64,000 bases of DNA, taken from contig BQMF02000274.1 of the NCBI GenBank assembly GCA_027922465.2, positions 434,001-498,000 of the forward strand. The letters are read 5' to 3'. This document shows positions 1 to 11,425 of this stretch, in pieces. The notes beneath the pieces were generated by a model, which saw only the letters and a list, made by a program, of their open reading frames with translations, searched no databases and was not told the origin of the DNA. Origin of the DNA: Turritopsis dohrnii (Eukaryota; Cnidaria; Hydrozoa; Anthoathecata; Oceaniidae). The position numbers and the translations under genes are program-made. How positions within the stretch are numbered: position 1 is the first letter of the stretch; each line of letters opens with the position of its first letter.

Positions 1-2245
1 TTGATGCACGGCAACATCAACATGATGATGAGAGGCAACAACAACAACCCCCTACTGATGACCCTCAACAACGCCGTCGCCTTAGAAATGCTGAATGACA
101 AAGGAGATAACGTGCAATTGAGAAGGGAGAGGGATGCACAACATCAAAGACAGCGACGGGCTAATGAGCAACCGGAACAAGTTGCTGCTCGATTCCTATC
201 ACAAAATCACCGACAGCAGTCGTTAAGAGATAACGAGCAACCTGAGCAAGTTGCTGCTCCACTTGAAGCGCAAGATCACCGACAACAGTCGCTAACAGAT
301 AATGAGCAACCTGATCAGTCATTAATAGAGTTTCACGTTATGCCGCAGCATAACGTAACTTGGCTCGGGTCGAACGAGTAGAAGAAGAAAGGGCGCTTTT
401 AGAAAATAGACCAACCTCGGTAGTGGGTATGTATATGCGTGAAGGTAGAACAGGAGGAGATACAATGCTCCACATCAAGAAGAAGTTGCAGCAGTTTTTG
501 TAGGTAACGATGGTGCGCCTCCGGCTGGTAGAAATATTGTAGTGTATCCAAGAGATCAGGCTTTGCAAAATATTTCTTACATGTCGACAAACATTGACTC
601 CATGATGTATCAAATAATTTTTCCTAGAGGTGATCCTGGATGGAGTCCGAACATGGATCACGTACAACAGCATGCAACTGAAAGGCGGAATAAGATTACA
701 CAATTGCAGTATTACATTTATCGTATTGCCATTAGACGTGAATTTTCTGCTTTACATTTAGCTGGAAAACTATTTCAACAGTTTGTTGTTGACAGCTATG
801 TCAAAGTGGAGGGAGTGAGACTCGACTTCATATGCCAGAACCAAGAACAATTACGGGGGATAGCTACACAGGCTTGATGGACTATTTGGAGGAAGCTGCC
901 CATGAACGAAACCTCCGTGCGGGTAATGTCGTTGTATTGCCATCTACCTTTTCAGGTTCACCGAGAAATATGAACCAATTGTACCTAGATGCTATGGCAT
1001 TAGTTTCGAAAAAAGGTAAACCACATTTATTTTTAGCTTTTATATGCAATCCTAAATTGCCTGAAATGGTTCAAAATCCTTTGCCTGATCAAACTCCATC
1101 AGATAGGTCAGATCTGGTTACACCAGTATTCAAATTGAAGTTGGAAGCCCTTAAAAACGATATTATAAAAGATTCTGTTCTAGGTGTATCTGTAGTACAG
1201 GTGGATGTTATAGAATTTCAGAAAAGGGGGCTACCTCATGTGCACATGCTGTTGCATCTTGGCAACGAATTTAAGTTGCGCAATGCTGATGATATTGATT
1301 CATTGATATTAGCACGAATTCCAAATCGGGACCAAGAACCAGAACTTTACGAAATCATCAAATCTTGCATGGTCCATGGTCTGTGTGTCCATTTGAATGT
1401 GTCTTCACCATGTATGCAAGATGGCAAGTGCAGCAAAAATTCAAAGTCATGCTATTTTACGACTTCCTGTTCACCTTCCAAATGAGCCACAGATTCTTTT
1501 CAGAAAATGACAGGAACAAGCAGCACTGGAAAGAGGACAAGAGCACACCAAGTTAACGGCTTGGTTCAAATTAAATCGTGTTGACGAACGGGCACGTCAA
1601 TATTTATATCCTGTTTTCCCCCACCATTACGTGTTTCAAACACGACAACATAAGTGGGTGACACGGCAGCGTGGAGCAGAAAAAATTGTAAGTAGAATGT
1701 ACAATGCTAGCATTCGGCAAGGTGAAAGGTATTTCTTACGTGTGCTGTTGTTACATGTTCCTGGTGCGACTTCCGTTGAATACCTTAGAACTGTTAATGG
1801 GATTGTATATAGATCTTTTAGGGAAGCTTGTATTGCACTTGGACTATTGGATGACGATACTTTGTGGATACGAACCAGGGAGGAACTTGCCGCATCAGCA
1901 ACTCACTCTAAAATTCGAAAAGCCTTCTCCTTCATTCTGATCCATGGAGAACCAAACAATCCGGCCGAGTTGTGGGAAAGATTCCGTGCTCACATGGTTG
2001 GAGATTATTTGAGACACCAGTCGGAAGTACAAGCAGAGCAGTTAGCTCTTGGTAAAATTCAAAAAGACTTGCAGCAATTTGGTAGGGTGGTTACTGACTT
2101 CGATTTACCTGCTTTTGAACAAGCTATTGCAGACGATCTACCAAATGCTGATGAGGTGAGGGAAGAAGCCATCAACATGAGGAACACGTTGAAAGCTGAC
2201 CAGTTTGCTGTTGCCAACGCAGTCCTAGATGCAGTGGCAACAAAT
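1..2245 (+). pseudogene. Helitron Rep/helicase remnant (plus copy)
   Basis: The segment encodes parts of a Helitron replication initiator-helicase in several broken frames. Residues from 1-381 are a low-complexity Gln/Arg-rich N-terminus with repeated NEQPEQVAA units. 480-830 holds the conserved block around VVYPRDQ and FFPRG-like residues. 832-1485 is the HUH nuclease region, with FQKRGLPHVHMLLHL supplying the metal-binding His-x-His near 1235. 1560-2245 is the linker to the PIF1-like helicase (YNASIRQGERYFLR, then LLLHVPGATSVEYLRT). The family nicks DNA and moves by rolling circle. At least three frame changes and no Walker A motif in this orientation show that it is dead. Its start lies left of the window, and its helicase part is duplicated in inverse at 4190-4717. 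Confidence 0.85.
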
Positions 2246-4717
2246 CAAGGATATTCTCTCGGAGATTAGGAATGACCAATCCTGTGCCGTTGCATAAACC
2301 ATCCTTCACTGATAAATTTCGCAGCAGCATCACTATACTGTTGAATTTCAAGTTCAACCGGTGTGGAGGCATTCCAGAAGGAGTAAGCGAATTGATGAAG
2401 TCCATAAGATAAAGATCAATCTCTTCTTGCTCATCAGAGACAACAAAATCTACACTAAAGTATGTGACCGTTTAACCAGGCATTCCCTGAAGAATCCGTT
2501 CATTAATCACCAAAGCCTCGTCATTGGTCGGTGTCAGAATAGCACGATTTGACATATCCTCTCCTCCAGCATCACTAAAAATAGAGTGGACGATATCATT
2601 ATTTTCATGCAAAACACATTCATGCGGAATTTCGATGGAATCTTTAAGGTGTGAGTAAGGGAAAAATCATTGACTTTTTTGAAAAAAAGTTTTTTTGCAC
2701 ATCAGGATGAAAGGAATTCTGAATTTTCCAATGGTGAAACTATTTTTTCAGGAAGTGGATGGGAAGTCCGTTTATTTTCCAAAACCGTTGTATTAGCGGC
2801 TAATTTATGTACATTAAAGACCATGAAAAAATAAAACATATTGATCATGTTGCGTATTGATCCTTTTGTTTCAAAATTCCGTTTCATAAATAATTCATTA
2901 GTTCACGCAATAAAGAAAAATCTTTAAAGCTGTTTTTTTCAGTGTTCACTTTTCGTGTCAGAGCCACTAACATTTGATGCTTCATTTACAAAACTAAAAA
3001 ACCTCTGACAGTGTGACTTGGCTTAATGAAAAGCTGAAGGGTAGATCTAAAAACGGTTTTTTTTTATCTCTTTAATCTAAACAGAATATGAGTTATAGTC
3101 TTGAAAAGCAAAAAAAATGAAAACAGAAAACGATACTTTTGAGAAATTGAAAATAACTCTGAAAATAATTTGTTTGAGTAAAAAAATCTCTTGTGATTAC
3201 AAAAGTGTAAAAAACATAAGTTAAACTTAACTCGTTTTGTAAATGGAGCTACGTTTTTATAACAAGGTTCATTTTCTTTGACTCGTTCTAAAATCTTACA
3301 TTTTTAGTTTACCCTAAAATTTTTAACATGGGCATTTAGAGATGTAAATTTTCTTTCCAAAAATGTATCATACTTGATATAAACATATTCCTGTCAAAGG
3401 AATTAATTAAAAAACAAAAACACATTTTTTTCCTTACTCGCACCTTAAATGGATCATCCACTTTTTTTGATATCGCTCGGTTTTCTAATTCTAGTAGGAA
3501 TTCTGCAAATTCCCTTTGGCCAGGAGCAGCTCTCATGTTGACATTCAGATCAAATATACACACTATTGGCCACAATACAGAGCTCTTTATGCATACTTCC
3601 ACCATCTGAGCTCTGCCTCTTTTCACTAAAAGAACAACCTTTCCAGCAAAAGACACATCACTGTTACAGCAGAGGCGCAGCCAGAGGTCAGTCAAAATTT
3701 GTGGAGGAGAGTTAAGCCATTTAGGGTTGAAAAGGAAAACGTGCAAGTAACCTAATGGCTACTTAAGACTGAAAAGAAATATCATAATATTGAACTCCTC
3801 CACTTTTTTTTGACTGACCCTAACTAGGCCTCTGTACAGATATCTCTAAACATTCTATCAATAGCCTCAATTGCATGCTTAGGAATCATACTTGCCTCAT
3901 CAAATATTACAATATGCTGGCTACGTAAAAAATTGGCGTGCCTACTCTTAGGCTTGACATTGCACGTTGAATTGTCCAATACAGGAACAGGTTATTTGAA
4001 AAGAGAATGAACTGTCTTACACTTTTGTTACAGTGTTGCTGCAATTCCAGTCCAGGCACACGTACTTACTGATAGGTTTCTCCCAATAACCTTGTGATGT
4101 AATGATGTAATTGTACGTGAAAGTTTTACCTGTCCCACCGGGTCCATCAAGGAAGAAAATTTTAGCACTATTATTATCGTTTGTTGCCACTGCATCTAGG
4201 ACTGCTTCGGCAACAGCAAGCTGTACAACGTGTTCCTCATGTTGATGGCCTCTTCCCTCATTTCATCAGCATTTGGTAGATCGTCAGCAATAGCTTGTTC
4301 AAAAGCCGGTAAATCAAAGTCAACAACCCTTCCAAATTGCTGCAAGTCTTCTTGAATTTTACCAAGAGCTGACTGCTCTGCTTGTACTTCCGACTGGTGT
4401 CTCAAATAATCTTCAACCATGTGAGCACGGAATCTTTCCCACAACTCGGCCGGATTGTTTGGTTCTCCATGGATCAGAATGAAGGAGAAGGCTTTTCGAA
4501 TTTTAGAGGGAGTTGCTGATGCGGCAAGTTCCTCCATGGTTCGTATCCACAAAGTATCGTCATCCAATAGTCCAAGTACAATACACACTTCCCTAAAAGA
4601 TCTACATACAATCCCATTAACAGTTCTAAGGTATTCAAAGGAAGTCACACCAGGAACATGTAACAACAGCACCCGTAAGAAATACCTTTCACCTTGCCGA
4701 ATGCTAGCATTGTACAT
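2246..4717 (-). pseudogene. Helitron PIF1-like helicase remnant (minus copy)
   Basis: Read on the minus strand from 4717, this repeats the helicase linker of the plus copy (MYNASIRQGERYFLR). It continues to a Walker A motif, GPGGTGKTF, near 4110-4165, then a Walker B/DEAS motif with the residues IVIFDEASMIPKHAIEAIDR near 3840-3910. It then reaches the C-terminal helicase blocks near 2264-2560 (LTPTND, SLTPSGMPPH, VMLLRNL, CNGTGLV). The reading frame is broken repeatedly, and an insertion at 2648-3444 splits it. The N-terminal Rep part is absent, so this is a partial copy inverted relative to its neighbour. The parent protein would be the 5'-3' helicase half of the Helitron transposase. Confidence 0.85.
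2648..3444. mobile_element. 797-bp TIR insertion with TTAA target duplication
   Basis: Inverted ends GGTGTGAGTAAGG (2648) and CCTTACTCGCACC (ending 3444) are each flanked by TTAA (2644-2647 and 3445-3448). The insertion splits a continuous helicase segment, whose reading resumes on both sides. There is no coding capacity. TTAA duplications are used by piggyBac and Kolobok elements; the ends do not decide between them. The interior is AT-rich with poly-A/T runs. Confidence 0.75.
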
Positions 4718-4718
4718 T

Positions 4719-4880
4719 CATTTTCACGTACAATTACATCATTCCCAAGGTTATTGGAAGAAATCTGTCAGTAAGTACGTGTGCGTGGACGTGTACTGTT
4801 ACAAAATAGTAAGACAGTCCATTCTCTTTTCAAATGATCTGTTCCTGTATTGGACAATTCAACGTGCAATGTTAAGCCTA
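4719..4880 (+). pseudogene. Helitron helicase fragment, inverse copy of 3945-4127
   Basis: The plus strand here matches the reverse complement of 3945-4127 (from the block just after Walker A, through the AAGGTTATTGG segment, to TTGGACAATTCAACGTGCAATG). Together with the arms 1697-2224 and 4190-4717, it shows that a minus-strand Helitron fragment sits between two parts of a plus-strand one. There is no open frame of note. Confidence 0.7.
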
Positions 4881-5058
4881 ATATGCGGATCCGACATAAT
4901 TTTCCCGTTTTAAATTTTTGGAGCCTGGACGCTAGCTTATGGGGTACAAAATTTGTTGATTTCGCTCAAAGCGCCATTTTTAGTTGATAAAACGAACTAT
5001 AAACATCAAGCAGTACTTCTGGCATTTTCAAAGCGCTATATTACTACGAATATTTACG

Positions 5059-6647
5059 ATGGATTACGATTTGATATCATCTATGACTGTTGAAGAATTG
5101 AAAAACTTCTTAAAGTTACGTGGTCTCAAAGTTTCTGGACGAAAAATTGAACTTGTTGCTCGAGTATTTGCTGCTAGTGAAAATAATGTTCCACTTGTAA
5201 AAACAGCTGTTGAAATCGAACAAGAACTCGGGCATGAGTACAAAAATAAACTTATTATTAATAATCTGTCTTTACCTGACCCATATACATTAGAATCTGG
5301 TTGGTTTTCTGAAGAAGAAGGTCGAATATTTTGGCCTATGGTGTTATATCCAGACATTTTTCATTACTTGATGTTTCATCCTAGTGAACTCAGTAGTGAA
5401 GACCTAAATGATTACAAGGAATGCAAAGCTTACAGTTATCGTAAATCTGGATGGCTTCAGGAGCTTTTCTTCAACAGCATACATTCTGACAACCCTTACT
5501 GCATCATAAAATGTAGCTGTCGTAAATCTGAAAGAATCAATGATGCTTTTCACCCATTGTGGGTTATTTTAGAGAAAAAGTCTGCTAAAATTATGCGAGC
5601 TCATTGTACTTGCATGGCTGGAATGGGGCAAACATGCAATCATGTGGCAGCTGCCTTATTCAGGATAGAGGCATTTATTCGGTAAGGACTCACCAACCCT
5701 TCTTGTACCAGCAAAACTAACGAATGGCTTCCTTGTCGTAAAGAAATCAGGCCAACAAAACTGAAAGATATTGATTTCAGTCGTGAGGACTTTGCTCAGC
5801 GTGGAAAGATCAGAAGAAAACTAGTCCCTACTCCAAAAAAATTATTCAACCCACTTGCACACAACAATAAAAAACTTATTAATTTAAATGATATTGCAAA
5901 AGCTCTCAAAGATGTTGCTCCTGTGTGTATAGCTCACACTGCTGTTGCTGTCCCATAAATCGATTTTGCTCGGGAGGTACAAAATGTTTTGGAGGATTGT
6001 GATGCTGTTAGTATTGACGATATCATACTTATGTCAGGGAATAAAGAAGAATTCAAAGAAAATGTGAAACTTAACATGACGACTACCAATATAAAGAAAA
6101 TTGAAAAAATAACATGCGGTCAGAACAATAACAAATTATGGTTTTCCTTTCGTAAGGGTGTAGTAACTGCTTCAAAGTGCCATGATATGGAAGAAACATG
6201 GAAGAAAACGCTGCCAATGAATTTTTTGAATTTATGAAAATGAAACATAAGAAAGTAAAAGTAAAAGAATGTGGATTATATTTAGACGAAACTTTTCCTA
6301 TTATTGGTGCTAGTCCTGACAGAATCATGATGTGTGATTGCTGCCCACCAGCATGTGTTGAAATTAAATGTCCATATTCGATCAATTACACATCACCTGC
6401 TGATCGGACTATCAAGTTACCATATGTTCAAGATATGAAGATCAATAAAACACATAAATATTATACACAATGTGTAGTTCAAATGGCCGTTACAAAGTTG
6501 AGTCATACATACTTCATGGTATGGACTCCACATGGACATATAATAGATCATATTGAGTTTGATCAAGAGATTTGGGAAGAAATGAAGATTAAAATTCTTA
6601 GTTATTATAACAATTTTTATTTGAAAACTATTTTTTGTGATGCTTGA
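5059..6647 (+). pseudogene. SAP-SWIM-YqaJ nuclease gene, broken
   Basis: The ATG at 5059 opens a SAP-like DNA-binding segment (TVEELKNFLKLRGLKVSGRK, residues about 10-40). A SWIM zinc finger follows at about 5605-5670, pattern C-x-C...C-x-H in CTCMAG...CNHVAAALF. The C-terminal part (6198-6647) is a YqaJ/lambda-exonuclease-like nuclease with the acidic residues of GASPDR and VEIKCPYS and a Gln in TQCVVQMA. Two in-frame stops (5683 and 5956) and a frameshift near 6195-6210, where ATGGAAGAAA is duplicated, break it. The start of the nuclease domain is deleted after TASKCH. YqaJ nucleases of this type accompany ISL2EU and related DNA transposons in animals. The role here is probably that of a transposon accessory protein. 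Confidence 0.85.
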
Positions 6648-7115
6648 TGGTTTCTTTATTTCTTTTTTTGTAGCTATAATATATTGTATTTATGCATGGC
6701 TGCCTCCGCCAAGAAGTGTGAAAGATCCTACAGGATAAAATACATACTTTTACACAAAAAAGGTCTTCATATCAATCCCTTATCTACAAAACAGTTCTCA
6801 TTACACCTTTTTTTAAATTATACATGTCATTTTCAGATATGTGACCCTCAGGATGCTACATTATTGATTCTTATCCTCTTCATTACAAACAGATGAAGCT
6901 ATGTATAATAATATATGTTACAGAACTCTGAAAGAAAGAGACAAATTAATATTGTCAAATAATTTATTTTACCGAAACGAGACCGTTCACTGGGAGTAAA
7001 CAATTTACAACACAAAAAAGCATGATGCGCTGAAAATAAATATTAAATTTGTTTATCAGTCTTTTCCTTCATCAACATGTCTTTCAAATTACACAAGGCA
7101 GCACAAGACCATATA
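6648..7115. other. Non-coding stretch
   Basis: AT-rich sequence between the YqaJ remnant and the first TIR of the next element. No domain, repeat or splice-linked exon was recognised. Confidence 0.5.
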
Positions 7116-7262
7116 CCTTAAGGGAAGAAATTATTTGCGAAAGAAATATGTGCGGAAGAAATTTTTGCGGTTGAGAGGTCCAAAATGGCCTTTATTTGCG
7201 GAATAAATTTTTGCGAATGACTCTTTCATCTAGAAATTTGCGGAATTTATTTTTGCGGATGT
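7116..7262. repeat. Left terminus and subterminal repeats of a pogo-type element
   Basis: After a TA at 7114-7115 the sequence begins CCTTAAGGGAAGAAATT and then repeats the motif TTTGCGGA or TTTGCGAA about seven times in 140 bp. Related TA-flanked elements in this window begin with CCTTA or CCGTA and carry reiterated TTCGCGG motifs. No matching right terminus was found before 10300, so the element is truncated on that side. Confidence 0.55.
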
Positions 7263-7379
7263 TGAAATTAAAGCAAAAATATTTCAGCCACAACAGGGTT
7301 TGTAATAAAGAAAAAATTCAATTTTATGAAACAACTTGTTGTTAAACGTTGAACAATATAATTAAATTTTAAAATACAA

Positions 7380-8526
7380 TTAATAATCTTCCTCTTCTTC
7401 AAAAATAGAAAAAATGTTCCGTATTGGTTCATCGGATTCCCACTCTTCCTCATCTTCGTCGTCATCTTGATGGTAGGTCACAAAACTAGACACCTCGTCG
7501 GGGCTTACGTTGTGTTCTCTTTCATTGATAGAAACGTCATTGTTCTCTAGCGGATCAATGGTGGCGAATGGGTCAAGGCTAGGTAGATTTTTCAAACTTT
7601 ATTAATCGCATTTGTGATTCCAGCTGACTTCCACCCATTTGCTATTATTGCATGGCCTTTTTGAGCGGTGAGGTAATCATATAGTTCAACAATCCATTTA
7701 GCTTGCAATGGTTTTAATACTGACAACTTCAATTTGATTTCGATGTCTTCTAATTTAACACCGTTGTTGAGAGACTTAAAAATTTCTGTGCTATACCATT
7801 CAGTATATTTTTTCTTTAAGAAAGATTTAGCTGCACCGTTAACCGTTAAATCAAGGGGTTGGAAGAGATGTGTCATGAACCTTCAATATCTATGACTTTG
7901 AGATGCTGCAGATCATTCTTTGTGATGAGAGCCTTCGCTGTTGCGATGGCAACAACAGTGTTAACAACTCCTCCTTATCGTCTCATGATTTGAAGAAATT
8001 GGCGAACTTTCTCATCAATGCTGCCTAACATAAGTGGTCGGCCACGCTTCAACGGGACAATTCGTTTATCAACATTTGCAGAATTCTGATTGTCCAGATA
8101 CTTTTTTCGGAGTGCTCTTGCTTGACTTTCACCAAAGTCTAAATGAGGGTGTGTTTTTTAAAATTTTCGAACAGCGGCTGTAGGGCCATGAATAGCGGCA
8201 TATTTTCCAATAAGAAATCTTTTGTTTTCGGTAAATTTAGCGTAGCCTTTTTTCTTCATGTTTTTCAAGCTTTCTTTAACATTTTGATGCTCTACGGCTC
8301 CCAATCCACTGCATTCTTCTCGCAGAGGGAATGATGCTGATGATCCTAGAATATGAAAAAGCATATGTTGTCACTTTTCTGCCGATTCTAATAAACATGA
8401 AACAAGGCTCATACTACTTTTAGGGTAAATTTTTAAACAACATTCATACTAAAAAGAGCAGAAATTTGAAATTATTATACCTGGTACATCAATCATTTTC
8501 TTCTTATATCTTGTCTCAGTGGCCAT
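7380..8526 (-). pseudogene. Pogo-superfamily transposase, catalytic core deleted
   Basis: Two exons are visible on the minus strand. Exon 1, 8481-8526, encodes MATETRYKKKMIDVP and ends at a GTATAA donor. Exon 2 starts at 8344. The N-terminal part carries an HTH-like segment (RFLIGKYAAIHGPTAAVRKF) and a GRPLMLG motif. The C-terminal part (7380-7876) begins at THLFQPLDLTVNGAAKSF, which in full-length family members holds the last catalytic Asp, and ends in a long acidic tail. The middle, with the first two catalytic Asp residues, is missing, and frame breaks occur at 7876-8160. It faces away from the HIRAN gene at 8762, as in the intact element at 16404. Confidence 0.8.
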
Positions 8527-8761
8527 TGTTGCTTTTTCTATCCGTTCAATAAGAAAGAAAAACTTCAGCAGAAAAAGATAAACAATGCGCTCTCCATTTT
8601 TCTCTCCTTTTAATTTTGATATTTTCTATATATCAAAGTACGTTGGAGAGTCATATTCATAATTTCTTTTGTTTAACGTGTTCGAAAATATGTTCGAATA
8701 TATGAAAATATGTTCGAATATATGAAAAATTTTTTGTCTTGTAAGACTTCAATGAGAGGTC

Positions 8762-9256
8762 ATGGTCCAGGAAGTATTTAAATTTCCCTCCGCTGTTAGA
8801 GGTTTCCATTATTACGGAAAGTACTGGCAACCTACCCTGGAAGATGAACTGTTTGCCAAACACGACGAAGACAACGCTCTTGATTTTTTTGCGATAAAGA
8901 TCTGTTTAAAGAACACAGGTACGACTGTTGGGCATCTACCAATGGAGATTTCAAGACCTACAAAGTTTTTACTGGATAGGGCTGCTACGATCTTTGTTGA
9001 TCTCACATCAACAAACTATTGTGTTTCACCTCTTGTGCAAGGAGGACTCGAAATCCCTTGTATTGTGAGAATACTGTTGGCACCGACAGTCAAGAACAGG
9101 CAAATAGTTGACATATACACGGACATGGTCGATCTTCACTACGACGCCAGAGAAAATGATTCAATTGCTGGATCGAATCTTTCCCAAGATGACCCGTCGG
9201 AACATATGATAGATCTCCATGAGACATGCACGACTTCATCAAAATGCAAGAAGGCA
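8762..9256 (+). CDS. HIRAN-like accessory protein of a pogo-type element
   Basis: ATG at 8762. The core residues are RGFHYYGKYWQP, then VGHLPMEISRPTKFLL, then GGLEIPCIVRIL. They match in order and spacing the protein encoded at 16706-17122 (RGHHVYMSIWTS, VGHLPAEIS...FL, VVPAKLSF). HIRAN-type folds bind DNA ends or stalled forks in other proteins, so a role at transposon ends or during repair is possible but inferred. The gene diverges from the transposase remnant ending at 8526, leaving about 235 bp for a shared promoter region. The reading frame runs into Helitron-like 5' sequence at 9257 and stops at 9268, so the native C-terminus is probably lost. Confidence 0.7.
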
Positions 9257-9365
9257 TCTATATTCTAATACGCGCTGTGCATCCAGTTTTTAGTTTAGAG
9301 AGTGAATGTTTTGGGTCGTTTTTCACGTTCAAAATCTTCTTAACCGTGGTCATATAGCGGCATTT
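9257..9365 (+). mobile_element. Helitron 5'-terminal fragment
   Basis: It begins TCTATATTCTAATACGCGCT directly after an A, as Helitrons do. It matches the 5' end of the minus-strand Helitron at 44401 (TCTATATACTAATACGCGCT) for about 100 bp, including GTGCAT, TTTAGAGAGTG and GGGTCGTTTTT blocks. No 3' hairpin or CTRR end was found nearby, so only the 5' end is present. Confidence 0.65.
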
Positions 9366-9420
9366 GATCGTTCAAATGTTTTGATTTTTTAAATGTTTTG
9401 ATTGATCAAGAATCTATAGA

Positions 9421-9997
9421 GTACATTCTTGACGAATACTCGTCACATCAGAGACACAAATGGACTGTGGAAGAAGAGGAAGCACTCGTCGATATGTTTG
9501 GTGACACTGCGTTAGAAACATGGCACATTCCATTAATACGCCAGGTAAATTGTAACAGATTTTATTAGCTTTTTTAAAAAGTTTATTAACCCTGAGTCAC
9601 CTATCTGTTTATCTGTTAACTCTGTCATAACTGATTTATGTAAAACTCCCCTAGATAAACAGGGCAGGCAAATAATGTGCAAATTAAGTTTTTCCAACTT
9701 TTTCAACTGTGCGACTTTTTTGTAAATGATGATCGTTTAATTCCTTTCTTGTCATTTCTTTTACAAAGCTGGCTTCTTCAAACCACTTGTTAAAAGGTAT
9801 CTCAGCAAAGAAGACGATTTGAAGGTGGAAAAGAAGAACAAGAAATGATTCTAAAAGAGCAGAATCACATAGCTGTGAACAAAGTGACGTTCAACCCAGA
9901 TCAAACGGCATTTATAAAAGATCTTTTTAAGAAAGAAGTTCTTGGTGGTCACTCTGTTCCGTTAAGTGAAATAACAAACTTTTGGGATGCACTTTGA
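9421..9997 (+). CDS. Two predicted exons with a SANT/Myb-like motif
   Basis: Exon 9421-9544 follows an ATAG acceptor and ends at a GTAAAT donor. It encodes RHKWTVEEEEALVDMFGD, a SANT/Myb-like helix with its Trp. Exon 9806-9997 follows TCTCAG and encodes a charged C-terminus ending at TGA 9995-9997. It may be the original 3' part of the HIRAN gene upstream, or a separate partial gene. The sequence does not decide, because the Helitron fragment at 9257 separates the two. Confidence 0.45.
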
Positions 9998-10019
9998 AAA
10001 GAACGAGTTCAACTGTGTA

Positions 10020-10234
10020 CTTACGCCCCCAGATGTGAGTGGGCAGGCAGACCACGAGATAAACAAAATAAAGGTGCTTTCTTCCCAGGCACAGAATTCC
10101 TGACGATGTTTACGTATACATCACATGCTTCTTTAATCTCTTTCTTGATAATAACTTGGCAGGGACCGTATTTTCTTGCTGTTTTGTGCTTTTTGACTAG
10201 CACAACATACTGGCCAGCTGGACTGAGTTTTTTT
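10020..10234 (-). pseudogene. Tyrosine-recombinase core fragment
   Basis: The minus strand encodes VVLVKKHKTARKYGPCQVII and about 40 more residues. The KHKT...GP pattern is the beta-hairpin region holding the catalytic Lys in animal tyrosine-recombinase-like genes with zinc-finger N-termini. It lies downstream (minus sense) of the N-terminal part at 11410-12922 and is separated from it by a reverse-transcriptase fragment. A single interrupted gene is therefore likely. No later recombinase boxes (His-x-x-Arg, Tyr) were found. Confidence 0.5.
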
Positions 10235-10352
10235 TTTTTCAGACGAAGTTAGCTCGTGACTAAATTATTTCTTCATTCAAACAGAATACATTAACTAAAT
10301 ATAAAAAAACAAAATGATTAAATATTTCGACAATATATAAAAATTTCGGTTA

Positions 10353-11425
10353 TCAATTGTAGACCAGTTTTTCAAAAATGTTTATTTCGTCAGTTCTTCT
10401 TTTGGATTTCACTGGCGTTCGTGTACAACGAATACAGGTGATTGCCGACTTTGTCAAAGCAAAAGAGATGTTTGTTCTAAGCCAGTTTATCGTTAGATTG
10501 TAGCTTTCATTTTTCTTCTCAGAAAGTAGCATCGCCAGTGCTCGAATGAAATGTTGTGCTTCAGTTCCCATTCCACCGTTTGTTGTAAATATAAGTGGAG
10601 TAAACGACCCTCGTTCTACTTGTAAGATGCAGGCGTTGTAACAGCCTTTCTTTTCACGTTCGTTCATCGCGAAAGCGTTCTTCAAGCTTGTTTTGTGGTA
10701 CCTCTGAGCTAATGGGTTAAACACCTTTATGTCGAAAAATGCTCGTTGGCGTACTGGCAGAGCTAGGAGTCTCCTTTCATCTTCGCTACATACATAACCC
10801 TCTGTAATGGCTGGAATTAACTGATTATTAATAACATCGTCTACGGGCTTAAGGTATTCTTGAATATCTTTGATGGTGCGAAGGTAGTAAGAAAATTTGC
10901 TTACATATCCGCCTGTGAAAGCAGAATAAACGGCATGTGGTTCACTTTTGGCGATAGAGCTTTATTTCCTTGTTCCATTTTGTAGCTAGCTTCTCGGCAT
11001 ATGCTTTCTCAAGTTCTTTTATTCCTACTGTGCCTTCAAGGTATTTATGGCCATCCGACTTCATGACGATACCCGTGTCTTTGAAGATTTCTTTTGCACA
11101 TGTCGATTAATTTTCTTTGACGACGAGGATCGATTTTGAAAATATCCTAAAAGGGGTTCAATTTCATTCATCTGTCCCACCAGATCTTGAGGTCGTTCAA
11201 TTTCCCTCCGCCAACTATATCATCTGCAAAAGCTGCATTTTTAACGCTCTTGGTTCCGGTGTGATCCATTAGATCGTCTAACAGGGGAGTGTGGCCTATT
11301 GCATAAGATGGAATGGCAAGCAGATCTCCTTGAGTTGTGCCTTCCCCAGATAAAATTTCTTTTCCACCAAGTATAAGGAGTCTTGATGGTTGACTATAAC
11401 AGTGGACTGAGTTTCCCGTTACCAT
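10353..11425 (-). pseudogene. Reverse-transcriptase retroelement fragment
   Basis: 11168-11425 carries RT motifs: GKEILSGEGTTQGDLLA and the catalytic box FADDIVGGG. Minus-strand coding then continues in other frames through KYLEGTVG, YSAFTGGYVSKFSYYLRTI and LIPAITEG. It ends in a nuclease-like C-terminus at 10353-10730 (FFDIKVFNPLAQRY, then SFTPLIFTTNGGMG). This order matches a retroelement type common in aquatic invertebrates. Several frame changes, and the loss of everything before the palm domain, mark it as a dead 5'-truncated fragment. Its upstream end abuts the recombinase gene at about 11415. Confidence 0.75.

Noticed and set aside
9257..9420. A complete mini-Helitron
   Set aside because: The 5' end is clear, but no 3' hairpin or CTRR end and no clean host rejoining were found.
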